From assembly GCF_025215075.1 (NCBI RefSeq), contig NZ_JAOBTH010000027.1, forward strand, positions 1 to 64,000: a stretch of 64,000 nucleotides of DNA, written 5' to 3'. Source of the DNA: Tenacibaculum haliotis (GTDB lineage Bacteria; Bacteroidota; Bacteroidia; Flavobacteriales; Flavobacteriaceae). The notes beneath the pieces are model-generated. The model worked only from the letters and a program-made list of their open reading frames with translations, did no database searches and was not told where the DNA came from. Each line of letters begins with the position of its first letter. Positions within the stretch are counted from its first letter, which is position 1. Below, piece after piece: positions 11,125 to 19,337 of this stretch. The position numbers were made by a program, and so were the translations under genes.

Positions 11125-11242
11125 AACACCTATATAATTTATTGCTGTTCTCGCCTACTTACTAAATTAGTTACCTAAACTACGCAAAAAACCATATACA
11201 AACACGATAAAAGAACCTCTATTCTTCATATAAGAAGTTGTA
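11125..11242 (+). repeat. cassette-boundary-like inverted-repeat spacer, copy A
   Basis: The element starts AACACCTATATAATTTATTGC and ends ATATAAGAAGTTGTA. The left TATAT..TTT.TTGC pairs with the right part GCAAAAAACCATATA (12 of 15 positions). A small AAGAA/TTCTT hairpin (11211-11226) precedes the right end. The last 60 bases are almost identical to copy B. It lacks the 39-base internal hairpin segment found in B. Confidence 0.65.
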
Positions 11243-11363
11243 AAACATTTGTGAACGGAATCTTAAATTCGCTAGAATAAGTTAGCTGAAACTTATATAT
11301 ATTATTGGAATAAAATACACTATTTTTTATGCTTTAATTAACGTGTTTTTTTATTAAACTTAA

Positions 11364-11393
11364 CATTTGTATTATTGAAATATGATAGGTTTG
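11364..11393 (+). promoter_or_regulatory. promoter of the 11420 gene
   Basis: TTTG at 11366-11369 and TAGGTTTG at 11386-11393 fit the -33/-7 consensus, although the gap (16 bp) is a few bases short. The leader would be about 20 nt. Confidence 0.5.
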
Positions 11394-11419
11394 TATTGAA
11401 CTATTTAATAATCTATTTT

Positions 11420-11965
11420 ATGAAAAAAATTTTAATAATTACAATCTTATTTTCTATTTTTAATACTAATGCACAAACTGGAAACGAAATTAAAGGAAAT
11501 CAATTAGAAAGGAAAAATGAAATAAAACTTAACGCTTATTTTACAGCTTTGGGACTTTTTGAAGTGACTTATGAAAGGAGTTTAAATAGAAAATCATCCT
11601 TAGGAATAACTGGATTATATACTTTTAGTAAAAAGTACGATGAGGATACAAATTTTCTAATATCTCCTTTTTATAGAAGATACTTTGGCAAGAAATATAC
11701 TTCAGGTTTTTTTACTGAAGGATTTGCGACAATAGGCTCTGTTGATGGAAAACAATTAACTGATCTAAATGGAAATTTAACCTTAAATGAAGGTCCTGAT
11801 GTAGTTGATTTATCACTTGGTTTAAGTCTTGGATATAAATGGACTACCAAAAACGGAATTACTTTTGAGGCTATATTTGGAATGGGAAGAAATTTATTTA
11901 ATGATGATAAAACAGACCATAATATTATTAATCGTCATGCAATAAATATAGGTTACCGATTTTAG
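11420..11965 (+). CDS. small outer membrane beta-barrel protein (DUF3575-like)
   Basis: The protein has 181 residues from the ATG at 11420. The frame extends upstream to a TTG at 11375, but the signal peptide MKKILIITILFSIFNTNAQ fits the later start. The mature part has alternating amphipathic strands (LNAYFTALGLFEVTYERSL, SSLGITGLYTF, ISPFYRRYFG, LSLGLSLGYKW) and ends in GYRF. The terminal aromatic residue is typical of proteins inserted by BAM. It is likely an eight-stranded outer membrane barrel of unknown role. The gene sits alone between spacer copies A and B. Confidence 0.75.
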   Translation: MKKILIITILFSIFNTNAQTGNEIKGNQLERKNEIKLNAYFTALGLFEVTYERSLNRKSSLGITGLYTFSKKYDEDTNFLISPFYRRYFGKKYTSGFFTEGFATIGSVDGKQLTDLNGNLTLNEGPDVVDLSLGLSLGYKWTTKNGITFEAIFGMGRNLFNDDKTDHNIINRHAINIGYRF

Positions 11966-11983
11966 TCTAAAAAAAAGTTTTAA

Positions 11984-12143
11984 AACACCGTATATAATTT
12001 ATTACCGGCTTCTTGCCTACTTACGAAAGTCCGCGAGGACTTTCTTGGTTAGTAATTATTTACTAAATTAGTTCCTTAAACCACGCAACAAACCATATAC
12101 AAACACGATAAAAGAACCTCTATTCTTCATATAACAAGTTGTA
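11984..12143 (+). repeat. cassette-boundary-like inverted-repeat spacer, copy B
   Basis: This is the full-length copy. The left GTATAT (11990-11995) pairs with ATATAC (12094-12099), with further interrupted pairing inward. It contains the perfect hairpin GAAAGTCC-GCGA-GGACTTTC (12025-12044). It ends AAAAGAACCTCTATTCTT, ATATAACAAGTTGTA. Relative to copy A it carries 39 additional bases (12025-12063), bounded by TTAC on both sides. Confidence 0.65.
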
Positions 12144-12166
12144 CATTATTAATAAAATCAATCAAA

Positions 12167-12760
12167 ATGGACATTAAAAAAATAATTAACACCTCAAGTT
12201 TAACAGAAAACTCTAAACTTCAAATCATTACGATATATGATAAAATAACAAAGGTTTTTCTTAAATATGAAAATGAAGAACTAGGAGAAATAATAAAAGA
12301 GGAAAAATTATTAGCTCAACTTGAAAGTTTCATTCAAAGTATTGCAGATAATACATTAGGAAAGCTTTTAGTTTCTGAGTTATTTCCAAAAAAGGTTCAG
12401 AATACTGAAAAAATCATATCCTTTAGTATACGAATTAGCCGATATGAAGGATGGCTTACTTTATATAAATTTGAGAGCGAAAAGAATTATGATGATGTAG
12501 CAGATATTACGGTGGATTGTTTAGCGCAAATTGGTTGCTCTGAGGCTTTGAATGAAGCTGGTGAAAATGGACATTACTTAATTGAAGATCTACTGGATGA
12601 TATTGATAAATTATTGAGGATCTGCTTAAAAGAATATCTTTCATTAGAAAAATTGATAGAATGGGAAATAAAACAACCAATTCCCATATATTATAGTTCA
12701 AACTATGAGGAAGAGTGGGATGATGCTCATGAAGGAATTTTACTTACAACGCTGAAATAA
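12167..12760 (+). CDS. conserved-looking cytoplasmic protein, unknown
   Basis: The protein has 197 residues, no signal peptide and no membrane segment. It is acidic and mostly helical (for example LAQLESFIQSIADNTLGKLLVSEL), with an acidic C-terminal tail (NYEEEWDDAHEG). I do not recognise a family. It is a single gene right after spacer copy B, on the same strand as the other genes of the block. After it (12761-12884) lies a short imperfect inverted repeat, AACAAC...GTTGTGATT near 12807-12830, which may be a decayed right boundary. Confidence 0.65.
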   Translation: MDIKKIINTSSLTENSKLQIITIYDKITKVFLKYENEELGEIIKEEKLLAQLESFIQSIADNTLGKLLVSELFPKKVQNTEKIISFSIRISRYEGWLTLYKFESEKNYDDVADITVDCLAQIGCSEALNEAGENGHYLIEDLLDDIDKLLRICLKEYLSLEKLIEWEIKQPIPIYYSSNYEEEWDDAHEGILLTTLK

Positions 12761-12884
12761 AAATATTTTACAGTAAAATAATGAAAAAAAATAAAGGAAC
12801 AACATTAGTTCATTAGTTGTGATTAGAATGATGTTTACAATACTTGGATTAACTGTTTTTCCTGATAATTAAACTATAAAACCG

Positions 12885-13751
12885 TTAGTTTAACTCTAAT
12901 TTATAACCAACACCATGTATGTTGGTTAATTTTACAGAACTGTCTTCTTTTAGTTTTTTACGCAGTTTAGAAATATAAGTATCTAAACTTCTACCTACAA
13001 AAACACCGTTATCTTCCCAAACCTTTTTTGTTAGCTCATCTCGTTTTATAATTTGATTTGGGTTTGCAACAAAAATTGCTAATAATTCACATTCTTTTTT
13101 AGAAAGATTTATCTCTGTTGCTTGTTTCACTAATTTATTTTGCTCTGGATAAAATTGAAAAATTCCTATTTTAGTTGCTTCATTTTTATCATCCGTAGGT
13201 AGTTCTTTTATTTTTTTCTTAGAGAGTTTATAATCGAATAAAAAAACAACTAAAAGCAAAACAAAAACAATTAAAAAGAGGTTTTTATTAAAAGGTACTA
13301 TTGTTCTATTTGTAAATTTTAACTTTATAATGTAACAACTCTTTGGTAAAATTCTTCCCTTACAAGGAACAATATCCTTTTCTATTTTATTTTTTATTTC
13401 AAAGCTATACGCTACTTCATTATCTGAACATTGCAAAACTTCTACTCTATAATAATTAGATAATTCTGCTTTTTTAAAACTACTATCTACTATAGCAACT
13501 AAATTACTAGGTTCAAAAGAAAGCTGATTTTGAAACGATATTTTATATGTAAAATCATCAAACTTAGTTACTGGAAACACTAAAGAGGTAGCGTCTTTAT
13601 TAGAAAGTAATAATTGATTACCTACATCACGCAAAGAAACTTTTACCCTTTCCGAAAAGTCTTCATTCTTTTTATTCGACGGAGAAAATATCCAACTTAA
13701 AAAAAGAAGGAGTACTAAAACACTGTATATATAAATTTTATTTCTGCTCAT
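12885..13751 (-). CDS. membrane-anchored winged-helix (OmpR/PhoB-type) regulator
   Basis: The protein has 288 residues. Order: TM helix 1 (about 6-21), an extracytoplasmic domain (about 25-150, with two cysteines in LQCSDNEV and VPCKGRILP plus a third in KSCYI), TM helix 2 (about 156-174), a short linker, and a C-terminal Trans_reg_C winged helix (about 195-288: LSKKECELLAIFVANPNQII, SLDTYISKLRKKL, IHGVGYKL). This is one-component membrane signalling like ToxR/CadC, but with the DNA-binding domain at the C-terminus. It is divergent from two small exported proteins. Phased 11-bp repeats lie 34-73 bp upstream of its start. Confidence 0.85.
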   Translation of the reverse strand: MSRNKIYIYSVLVLLLFLSWIFSPSNKKNEDFSERVKVSLRDVGNQLLLSNKDATSLVFPVTKFDDFTYKISFQNQLSFEPSNLVAIVDSSFKKAELSNYYRVEVLQCSDNEVAYSFEIKNKIEKDIVPCKGRILPKSCYIIKLKFTNRTIVPFNKNLFLIVFVLLLVVFLFDYKLSKKKIKELPTDDKNEATKIGIFQFYPEQNKLVKQATEINLSKKECELLAIFVANPNQIIKRDELTKKVWEDNGVFVGRSLDTYISKLRKKLKEDSSVKLTNIHGVGYKLELN

Positions 13752-13784
13752 AATTACCGTAAATAACCTACATTTTTATGACTT

Positions 13785-13824
13785 TTTACAACAGTTGACA
13801 CTTCTTTTACATTTTTTTGACACT
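13785..13824. promoter_or_regulatory. phased direct repeats, probable winged-helix operator
   Basis: TTGACACT at 13795 and 13817, with TTTACATT at 13806 between them, gives an exact 11-bp phase. A weaker TTTACAAC lies at 13785. On the other strand the repeats read AGTGTCAA. Tandem sites at 11-bp phase are typical of PhoB/OmpR-type domains. The site lies between the regulator gene and the divergent 13911 gene. Confidence 0.6.
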
Positions 13825-13910
13825 CTTTGGAGTTGCTAACCTTAATTTTATCATGCTCCTAAAATAATAGATGAATTTCAATTCAATAATAACTCTTAAA
13901 TCTCTATAAA

Positions 13911-14489
13911 ATGAAAAATGTAATAATATGTTACTGCCTTATTTTTACCATAAGCTGTAAGAAACAAAATATTAAGGATACAAATTTAACTGCCGTCAAC
14001 AATATAGCAAGTCAATATACAACTACACAAACTTCTTTAAACTATTTTGATAGTCTAAAAAGAAAAAATACTGAGCCTTACAAATTAAAATTAGCTTCAA
14101 AAAAATTACAAAATAATGAATATGACCTATCAATCTCAATGGAATTATTTAACAATGCTCATTTCATATCTCCGAATGCTAAACGTAAATTTAAAGGGAA
14201 GTTTAAAGTAGTTTTTGACACTACTGATAAATTTAGTTTATTAGACAAGCTTATTGAAATTCCTCTTTCTACAGAAGAATATGATGAACATCCTTTTGTA
14301 AACGGAACTGTTAATTGGGTACGAGAAAACACGGTGTATCATCAAAAAATAAAACGAACTAATAACGAGAGTTTTCAAGTAAAAGGGTATATTCAATTTA
14401 CTATTGAACCAAAATGTACTTTAGAGAAAATTCCTTTTATTATAAAATATGAAAATAGTAAAATGAGAATTGAACTATTTGGTTGTTAA
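13911..14489 (+). CDS. lipoprotein, unknown function
   Basis: The protein has 192 residues, with the lipoprotein signal MKNVIICYCLIFTISC (lipobox TISC, mature Cys16). The remainder is a beta-rich domain (YKLKLASKKLQNNEYDLSIS, KGKFKVVFDTT, VKGYIQFTIEPKCTLEKIPF) ending in FGC, so two cysteines lie in the last 20-odd residues. No family recognised. It is divergent from the membrane-anchored regulator and shares its repeat-bearing control region, so it is a candidate target or partner of that regulator. Confidence 0.7.
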   Translation: MKNVIICYCLIFTISCKKQNIKDTNLTAVNNIASQYTTTQTSLNYFDSLKRKNTEPYKLKLASKKLQNNEYDLSISMELFNNAHFISPNAKRKFKGKFKVVFDTTDKFSLLDKLIEIPLSTEEYDEHPFVNGTVNWVRENTVYHQKIKRTNNESFQVKGYIQFTIEPKCTLEKIPFIIKYENSKMRIELFGC

Positions 14490-14545
14490 TCTAGACATAT
14501 GAAACATATAAAAACAGATATTATATTCAATAAAAAACTAACACA

Positions 14546-15133
14546 ATGAATAATAAGATTATAACACTTATTGCTTTACTATTATTTAGTGCTACAACTA
14601 TATTTTCGCAAAAGGATGAATTTAATTTAATTGCACTTGACTCTACTTGGGGGCAAGAAGTCATTCGTTTTCCTGCCAGGCATATGGATTATATAGGAGT
14701 TGGTGAAGTTAGATTCCCACCTAAAAGAGGCTGGATTAAACCTAAACACGATTTCTTTTGGTCGTACACCTATGCTTGGTCTATAGATGTTAATAGGAAA
14801 ATCCCTGCTAAAGAATTAGAGATGGATTTAGTAAAATACTTTAATAGCTTGAATAAAATTGACATGAACGCTAAAGCGGATGAAAAATATTCATCAGCTG
14901 TAATATCAAAAATTAAAAAACAAAAATCTGTAACTTATTATAAAGGATCTGTAAAAATATTTGATCGTTTTGCAACTAAAAAAATGATTACACTAAATGT
15001 TTTAATTGAAAACTTTCATTGTAAAAAGAATGAAAAAACAATACTATTATTTAAATTTTCACCGAAAGATTTAACACATAAAACTTGGGCAACATTGAAC
15101 GATATAAAATTGCTCTCAGATTTATGTAACTAA
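14546..15133 (+). CDS. secreted protein, unknown function
   Basis: The protein has 195 residues, with the signal peptide MNNKIITLIALLLFSATTIFSQ. The mature domain has many aromatic residues in its first third (STWGQEVIRFPARHMDYIG, FFWSYTYAWSIDVNR) and a helix-rich middle. I do not recognise a family. It lies 56 bp after the preceding lipoprotein gene on the same strand, probably in the same transcript. It ends at a bidirectional terminator shared with purM. Confidence 0.7.
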   Translation: MNNKIITLIALLLFSATTIFSQKDEFNLIALDSTWGQEVIRFPARHMDYIGVGEVRFPPKRGWIKPKHDFFWSYTYAWSIDVNRKIPAKELEMDLVKYFNSLNKIDMNAKADEKYSSAVISKIKKQKSVTYYKGSVKIFDRFATKKMITLNVLIENFHCKKNEKTILLFKFSPKDLTHKTWATLNDIKLLSDLCN

Positions 15134-15165
15134 AAAAAAGCCTCAGAAAATTCTGAGGCTTTTTT
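15134..15165. terminator. bidirectional terminator between 14546 gene and purM
   Basis: The stem AAAGCCTCAGAA/TTCTGAGGCTTT has A/T runs on both sides, right after the stop of the + gene and just before the purM stop. Confidence 0.85.
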
Positions 15166-15185
15166 AAAAAATTTATTTTTATCTA

Positions 15186-16364
15186 CTAATACTCAAAAGT
15201 ACCGTATTCACTTTTTATAGTTAACTTTTTATTAGAAGCATCTTCTACACGACCAATAATTTTAGCATCCACATTAAACGATTTTGAAATAGAAATAATA
15301 TCTTCAGCTACTGATGGAGAAACGTACAATTCCATTCTATGACCACAGTTAAAAACCTGATACATTTCTTTCCAGTCTGTTTTTGATTGCTCTTGTATCA
15401 ATTTAAACAATGGCGGAATTGGAAACATATTATCTTTTACAATATGTAAATTATCAACAAAATGTAAAATTTTAGTTTGTGCTCCACCAGAACAATGAAT
15501 CATTCCGTGTACCTCATCCGAAGAAAATTTTGATAAAATTTCTTTAATAATTGGTGCATATGTTCTTGTTGGTGACAATACCAATTTACCTGCATCGATA
15601 GGTGAATCTTCAACTTTGTCTGTTAATTTTGTTTTTCCTGAATACACTAAATCCGAAGGTACCGAAGCATCAAAACTCTCCGGATATTTATCGGCTAAAT
15701 ATTTATGAAAAACATCATGACGCGCAGATGTTAATCCGTTAGAACCCATTCCTCCGTTATATTCAGTTTCGTAATTAGCTTGACCAAAAGACTCTAAACC
15801 AACAATTACATCGCCTGCTTTTATATTTGCATTATCAATAACATCGCTACGTTTTATACGTGCAGTTACCGTAGAATCTACAATAATTGTACGCACTAAA
15901 TCACCAACATCGGCAGTTTCACCACCTGTTGAATGAATGGTTACTCCAAACTTTTTTAAATCATCAATCAATTCTTCTGTTCCGTTAATAATTGCTGATA
16001 AAACTTCTCCAGGAATCTTACTTTTATTACGTCCAATTGTTGACGATAACATAATATTATCTGTAGCACCTACACATAATAAATCATCAATATTCATAAT
16101 TAGTGCATCTTGTGCAATTCCTTTCCAAACAGAAATATCTCCTGTTTCTTTCCAGTACATATATGCTAAGGATGATTTTGTTCCTGCACCATCGGCGTGC
16201 ATTATCAAACAATAATTATCATCATTTGTTAAATAATCGGGTACAATTTTACAGAATGCTTTTGGAAACAATCCTTTATCAATGTTTTTAATTGCATTGT
16301 GCACATCTTCTTTAGATGCTGATACTCCGCGTTGTGCGTAGCGTTTAGAAATTTCTTGACTCAT
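15186..16364 (-). CDS. purM: phosphoribosylformylglycinamidine cyclo-ligase (AIR synthase)
   Basis: This enzyme converts FGAM to AIR with ATP in purine synthesis. The protein has 392 residues, slightly long, as in Bacteroidota. Visible family marks are MHADGAGTKSS (N-terminal nucleotide site), STGGETADVGD, GGMGSNGLTSARHD, HCSGGAQTK and VFNCGHRMELY. It is cytoplasmic. The gene stands alone, with its own -7 box (16392-16385) and a shared terminator downstream. Confidence 0.95.
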   Translation of the reverse strand: MSQEISKRYAQRGVSASKEDVHNAIKNIDKGLFPKAFCKIVPDYLTNDDNYCLIMHADGAGTKSSLAYMYWKETGDISVWKGIAQDALIMNIDDLLCVGATDNIMLSSTIGRNKSKIPGEVLSAIINGTEELIDDLKKFGVTIHSTGGETADVGDLVRTIIVDSTVTARIKRSDVIDNANIKAGDVIVGLESFGQANYETEYNGGMGSNGLTSARHDVFHKYLADKYPESFDASVPSDLVYSGKTKLTDKVEDSPIDAGKLVLSPTRTYAPIIKEILSKFSSDEVHGMIHCSGGAQTKILHFVDNLHIVKDNMFPIPPLFKLIQEQSKTDWKEMYQVFNCGHRMELYVSPSVAEDIISISKSFNVDAKIIGRVEDASNKKLTIKSEYGTFEY

Positions 16365-16384
16365 TTGTTGTGTTGTTGTTACTG

Positions 16385-16392
16385 CAAATTTA
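16385..16392 (-). promoter_or_regulatory. purM -7 box (TAAATTTG on minus)
   Basis: This is an exact TAnnTTTG match 21 bp upstream of the purM ATG. Confidence 0.55.
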
Positions 16393-16402
16393 GTTTATCT
16401 AA

Positions 16403-16462
16403 ATTTTAAATCAATAAAAAAGCGAACGTTTTTTAACGTTCGCTTTTTTATTGATTTAAAAT
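16403..16462 (-). terminator. curli operon terminator, 60-nt perfect palindrome
   Basis: 28-bp arms (16403-16430 and 16435-16462) match without mismatch around a TTTT loop, with GCGAACGTT in the core and A/T tracts outside. It starts 3 nt after the stop of the last curli-operon gene. It could also stop transcription from the other side. Confidence 0.9.
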
Positions 16463-16465
16463 ACA

Positions 16466-17977
16466 TTATTCCCAATCTGGCATTGTTGCATTTGTAAATA
16501 AAGTTACTCTTTCTATATTTCCAGATAAATTAGTTTTTACAACGTTTTGCTGAGAAACACCATCGTTAGAGGTATTTACAAAAATAACATCTGCTTCGTT
16601 TGGTGAAAATCTGGGATCCAAATCATTTGTTCCACTATCTTTATCATCTTCAGAAACATCTGTAAAAGTCATATCAGTAAAATCATAAATAAATATTCTA
16701 GTGTCTAATTGCCTATAATTTGTAGCTTGATGATTAGAAGCATCTCTTGTAAATAATAATTTATTACCAGAGGCTGATAAATTTAATCCCCCTAAAGCAC
16801 CTTGCACTCCAGAGATCACGGTATTTAAAATATTCCCGTTTAAATTGATCATTAAAATTGATCCGTTATAACCATTTGCATCGTTTGTTTTTAAAGCTAT
16901 TTTTAATCCATCGCTACTCCAATCACATTCTGAAATTAAGCTACCATCTGCAGTTTCATATATTTCTTCTAAGCCACTTCCATCTTTATTTATCGTATAT
17001 AATTTATTAAAATAAGGATATAATAGTTTACTACCATCTGGTGACCATGAAAAATCTAACTCATTTAAGTTAAAACCTGCTACAGGAATCGTAGATGTTA
17101 CTTTTTTTATATCGCCACCATTTGTCTTCATCGTATATATATGTGCTTCGTTATTATCTATTCTTAAAAAAGCTATTAAGTTGGTTACATTATTTTTTCT
17201 AGGTCTCCATGAGTTTAAATTTGAATTTGTTAGTGCTACAGAACTAGAAACAATTCCATTATCATCATTAAAACTCGATGAATAAATTATATTATTACTT
17301 GCTATATTTTTAACATAAAAATACCTATTCCCTGGGTCTTGTTTAATTGTAAAAGAGCGAGTACTACTTATTACATCTTCATTAATACCATCCGTTACTT
17401 CTATGCTCCAAAAATATTTTGCTCCATATTTTAAATTCGAAAGTGTATATATTTGCTCTTTTACATCTGTGATTCTAGTTACATCGTTATTAAAATCATT
17501 TCTAATTTCAATTGTGAATGTTAATTCATCCTCATCAAGATCTGTTGACTCCCAAGATAACTCAACTTCATTTAATAAATCGATAGTTCCATCTTCTGGT
17601 GTTAATAATACTGGTTGTGTTGGTGGTTTATTTAAAGCTGTTGAAATCTCCATTTCTAAAACAATATTTACCACACCATCTTTACTCACTGTAGCCCCCT
17701 CAAATGTATCTAAATGCCCCTCTTTTGTTGCCTGTATCGAATATTCTTGCACTTCAATTTCTTCAAAACTAAAATTACCATCAGTATCAGTAAATACCGT
17801 ATTATTACTAGGCGAAATAGTAACTTTTACATTTTCTAACGGTGTAAAATCTTCTTTCTTAACAACTTTACCAGTTAAATTCCCAAATTCTACCAAACCT
17901 ATTGTTCCGTCTTCTTCACAATTAATAAAAAAGATGGTAATTAATAGTATACTTATTGTTTTTATAACTTTTTTCAT
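16466..17977 (-). CDS. curli-operon lipoprotein with CarboxypepD_reg-like, Fn3-like and beta-propeller domains
   Basis: The protein has 503 residues, with signal and lipobox LLITIFFINC (mature Cys20). Order: a carboxypeptidase regulatory-like beta sandwich (about 33-110: LTGKVVKKEDFTPLENVKVTI, TDTDGNFSFEEI), a Fn3-like domain (about 118-212: PPTQPVLLTPEDG, YFWSIEVTDG), and a TolB/PD40-type propeller (about 220-503: FSWSPDGSKLLYPY, CDWSSDGLKIALK, PRFSPNEADVIFV). It is the last gene of the curli operon, 12 bp after csgG. No E. coli csg homologue has this plan. By context it is an outer-membrane or surface accessory factor for the fibre, an inference. Confidence 0.85.
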   Translation of the reverse strand: MKKVIKTISILLITIFFINCEEDGTIGLVEFGNLTGKVVKKEDFTPLENVKVTISPSNNTVFTDTDGNFSFEEIEVQEYSIQATKEGHLDTFEGATVSKDGVVNIVLEMEISTALNKPPTQPVLLTPEDGTIDLLNEVELSWESTDLDEDELTFTIEIRNDFNNDVTRITDVKEQIYTLSNLKYGAKYFWSIEVTDGINEDVISSTRSFTIKQDPGNRYFYVKNIASNNIIYSSSFNDDNGIVSSSVALTNSNLNSWRPRKNNVTNLIAFLRIDNNEAHIYTMKTNGGDIKKVTSTIPVAGFNLNELDFSWSPDGSKLLYPYFNKLYTINKDGSGLEEIYETADGSLISECDWSSDGLKIALKTNDANGYNGSILMINLNGNILNTVISGVQGALGGLNLSASGNKLLFTRDASNHQATNYRQLDTRIFIYDFTDMTFTDVSEDDKDSGTNDLDPRFSPNEADVIFVNTSNDGVSQQNVVKTNLSGNIERVTLFTNATMPDWE

Positions 17978-17989
17978 TTTTATTTTCGT

Positions 17990-19330
17990 TTAAAAATATA
18001 CATTAATTCCTGCTCCGAAACGCCAAACTAAGTCGTTTTTCTCTCCTACAATTTGCCTATCTAAATTATCACTTAACAGCATATTATACTCGCCGTTTAT
18101 AAAAATACCTACTTTGTTTGTTATTAAATACTCAACTCCCAAACCTCCTTGGAGTTTAAAAAAAGTATCCTCTAAATTTTTTCTAGATATTGAACCAACA
18201 CCTCCATAAATATATGGCGTGAACTTCTCATATGGTAAAATAGTATATTCAATATTGAGCCCTGAAGTTATAAAAGCTTCATGAAAAATTCCTTTATTAT
18301 CTAACTCAAACCGTCCCACAGTTCCCCAAAAATTAAATTTAGGATCATCAAATGTGTATTTGAACTTAAAATCAAAACCAAACTGATAAGTTGAATTCGC
18401 ATAATCTCCTCTTATACTAGATACTCCTACGCCTGCACCTACTGCATACTTAGCTCTTCGGCTTTCTTGTTTTCGATCGTATAGTTTTGTTTTATCTGCT
18501 TCAATTTTCTCTTTCTCATAAGCTTTTGTTACATAATCTATCGCAGGCTTACCTCCTTTAGGTTGCCACACTCCATCAACAATTCCTTCAACGATTAATA
18601 AATCTACAGCTTTATCTATCGCTTCTTTTACGGCTAATTGTGCTGGTTCATTTTTTGTAACGCCCGTTTCAACCTCTAACAACCTTCTTAAAGCTACATA
18701 ACGATATAAATTTGCTGAAATTCCTTGTGATAAAATAGTTTTCGAAACATATACGTTCTTTAATATTTCTCCTGTAGATGTTGATACTATTCTTAAATAA
18801 ACTGTAATTCTATCTTGTCGATATTGATTTGACGCACCAACACCGAAATAACGTAAACCAGAACCTCCTGTTATAATATTTGAATCATATGAAACAACGC
18901 CTCCTTCTATAATAGTTCCTGCAAAAAGTAAAGGTGGCATTGTTACCTTTTTTCCGTTTGCATATTCCTGACGTGTATTTCTTATTATTTGTCGTTCATT
19001 TAAAAGATTCCCTATATTTTCTCTTTCAATAGGTCTAAACCAGCCCGATTCCTCCAGCGATTTTAATAAAATAGTAGTTCCTCCTTGTGTTATTGCTGTA
19101 CTAAACGTAGATCCGTTTTGTACCGGTTTATACTGCCCTGTTTGATCTCTAAATTTATATACCCCTACAACAATTTTTTCTGATGGAAGAAAACTTTTAG
19201 CTAAAAACTCAGGAGAAGTACTTTCTCCTATCCTAGCTTTTGTTTGCGTAAATGGTTGATTAAAATAGGCTCCGCACCCCGTTAACATAGTAAGTGCTAA
19301 CAAGTAAATAATACTTATCTTTTTTTTCAT
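17990..19330 (-). CDS. csgG: CsgG curli secretion channel fused to a C-terminal beta-barrel domain
   Basis: The protein has 446 residues against about 277 in E. coli. The lipoprotein signal ends in LTGCGAYFNQP. Residues about 25-265 carry CsgG landmarks: KIVVGVYKFRDQTGQYKP, LLKSLEESGWFRPIERENIGNLLNERQIIR, FAGTIIEGGVVSYDSN, and DRITVYLRIVSTSTGEILKNVYVSKTI. Residues about 290-446 form an extra domain with amphipathic strands (YAVGAGVGVSSIRGDY, FKFKYTFDD, YIYGGVGSIS, GGLGVEYLI) ending in VYF, which fits an outer membrane barrel. CsgG forms the nonameric pore that exports curli subunits. The role of the extra barrel is unknown. Confidence 0.93.
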   Translation of the reverse strand: MKKKISIIYLLALTMLTGCGAYFNQPFTQTKARIGESTSPEFLAKSFLPSEKIVVGVYKFRDQTGQYKPVQNGSTFSTAITQGGTTILLKSLEESGWFRPIERENIGNLLNERQIIRNTRQEYANGKKVTMPPLLFAGTIIEGGVVSYDSNIITGGSGLRYFGVGASNQYRQDRITVYLRIVSTSTGEILKNVYVSKTILSQGISANLYRYVALRRLLEVETGVTKNEPAQLAVKEAIDKAVDLLIVEGIVDGVWQPKGGKPAIDYVTKAYEKEKIEADKTKLYDRKQESRRAKYAVGAGVGVSSIRGDYANSTYQFGFDFKFKYTFDDPKFNFWGTVGRFELDNKGIFHEAFITSGLNIEYTILPYEKFTPYIYGGVGSISRKNLEDTFFKLQGGLGVEYLITNKVGIFINGEYNMLLSDNLDRQIVGEKNDLVWRFGAGINVYF

Positions 19331-19337
19331 AGTAATT

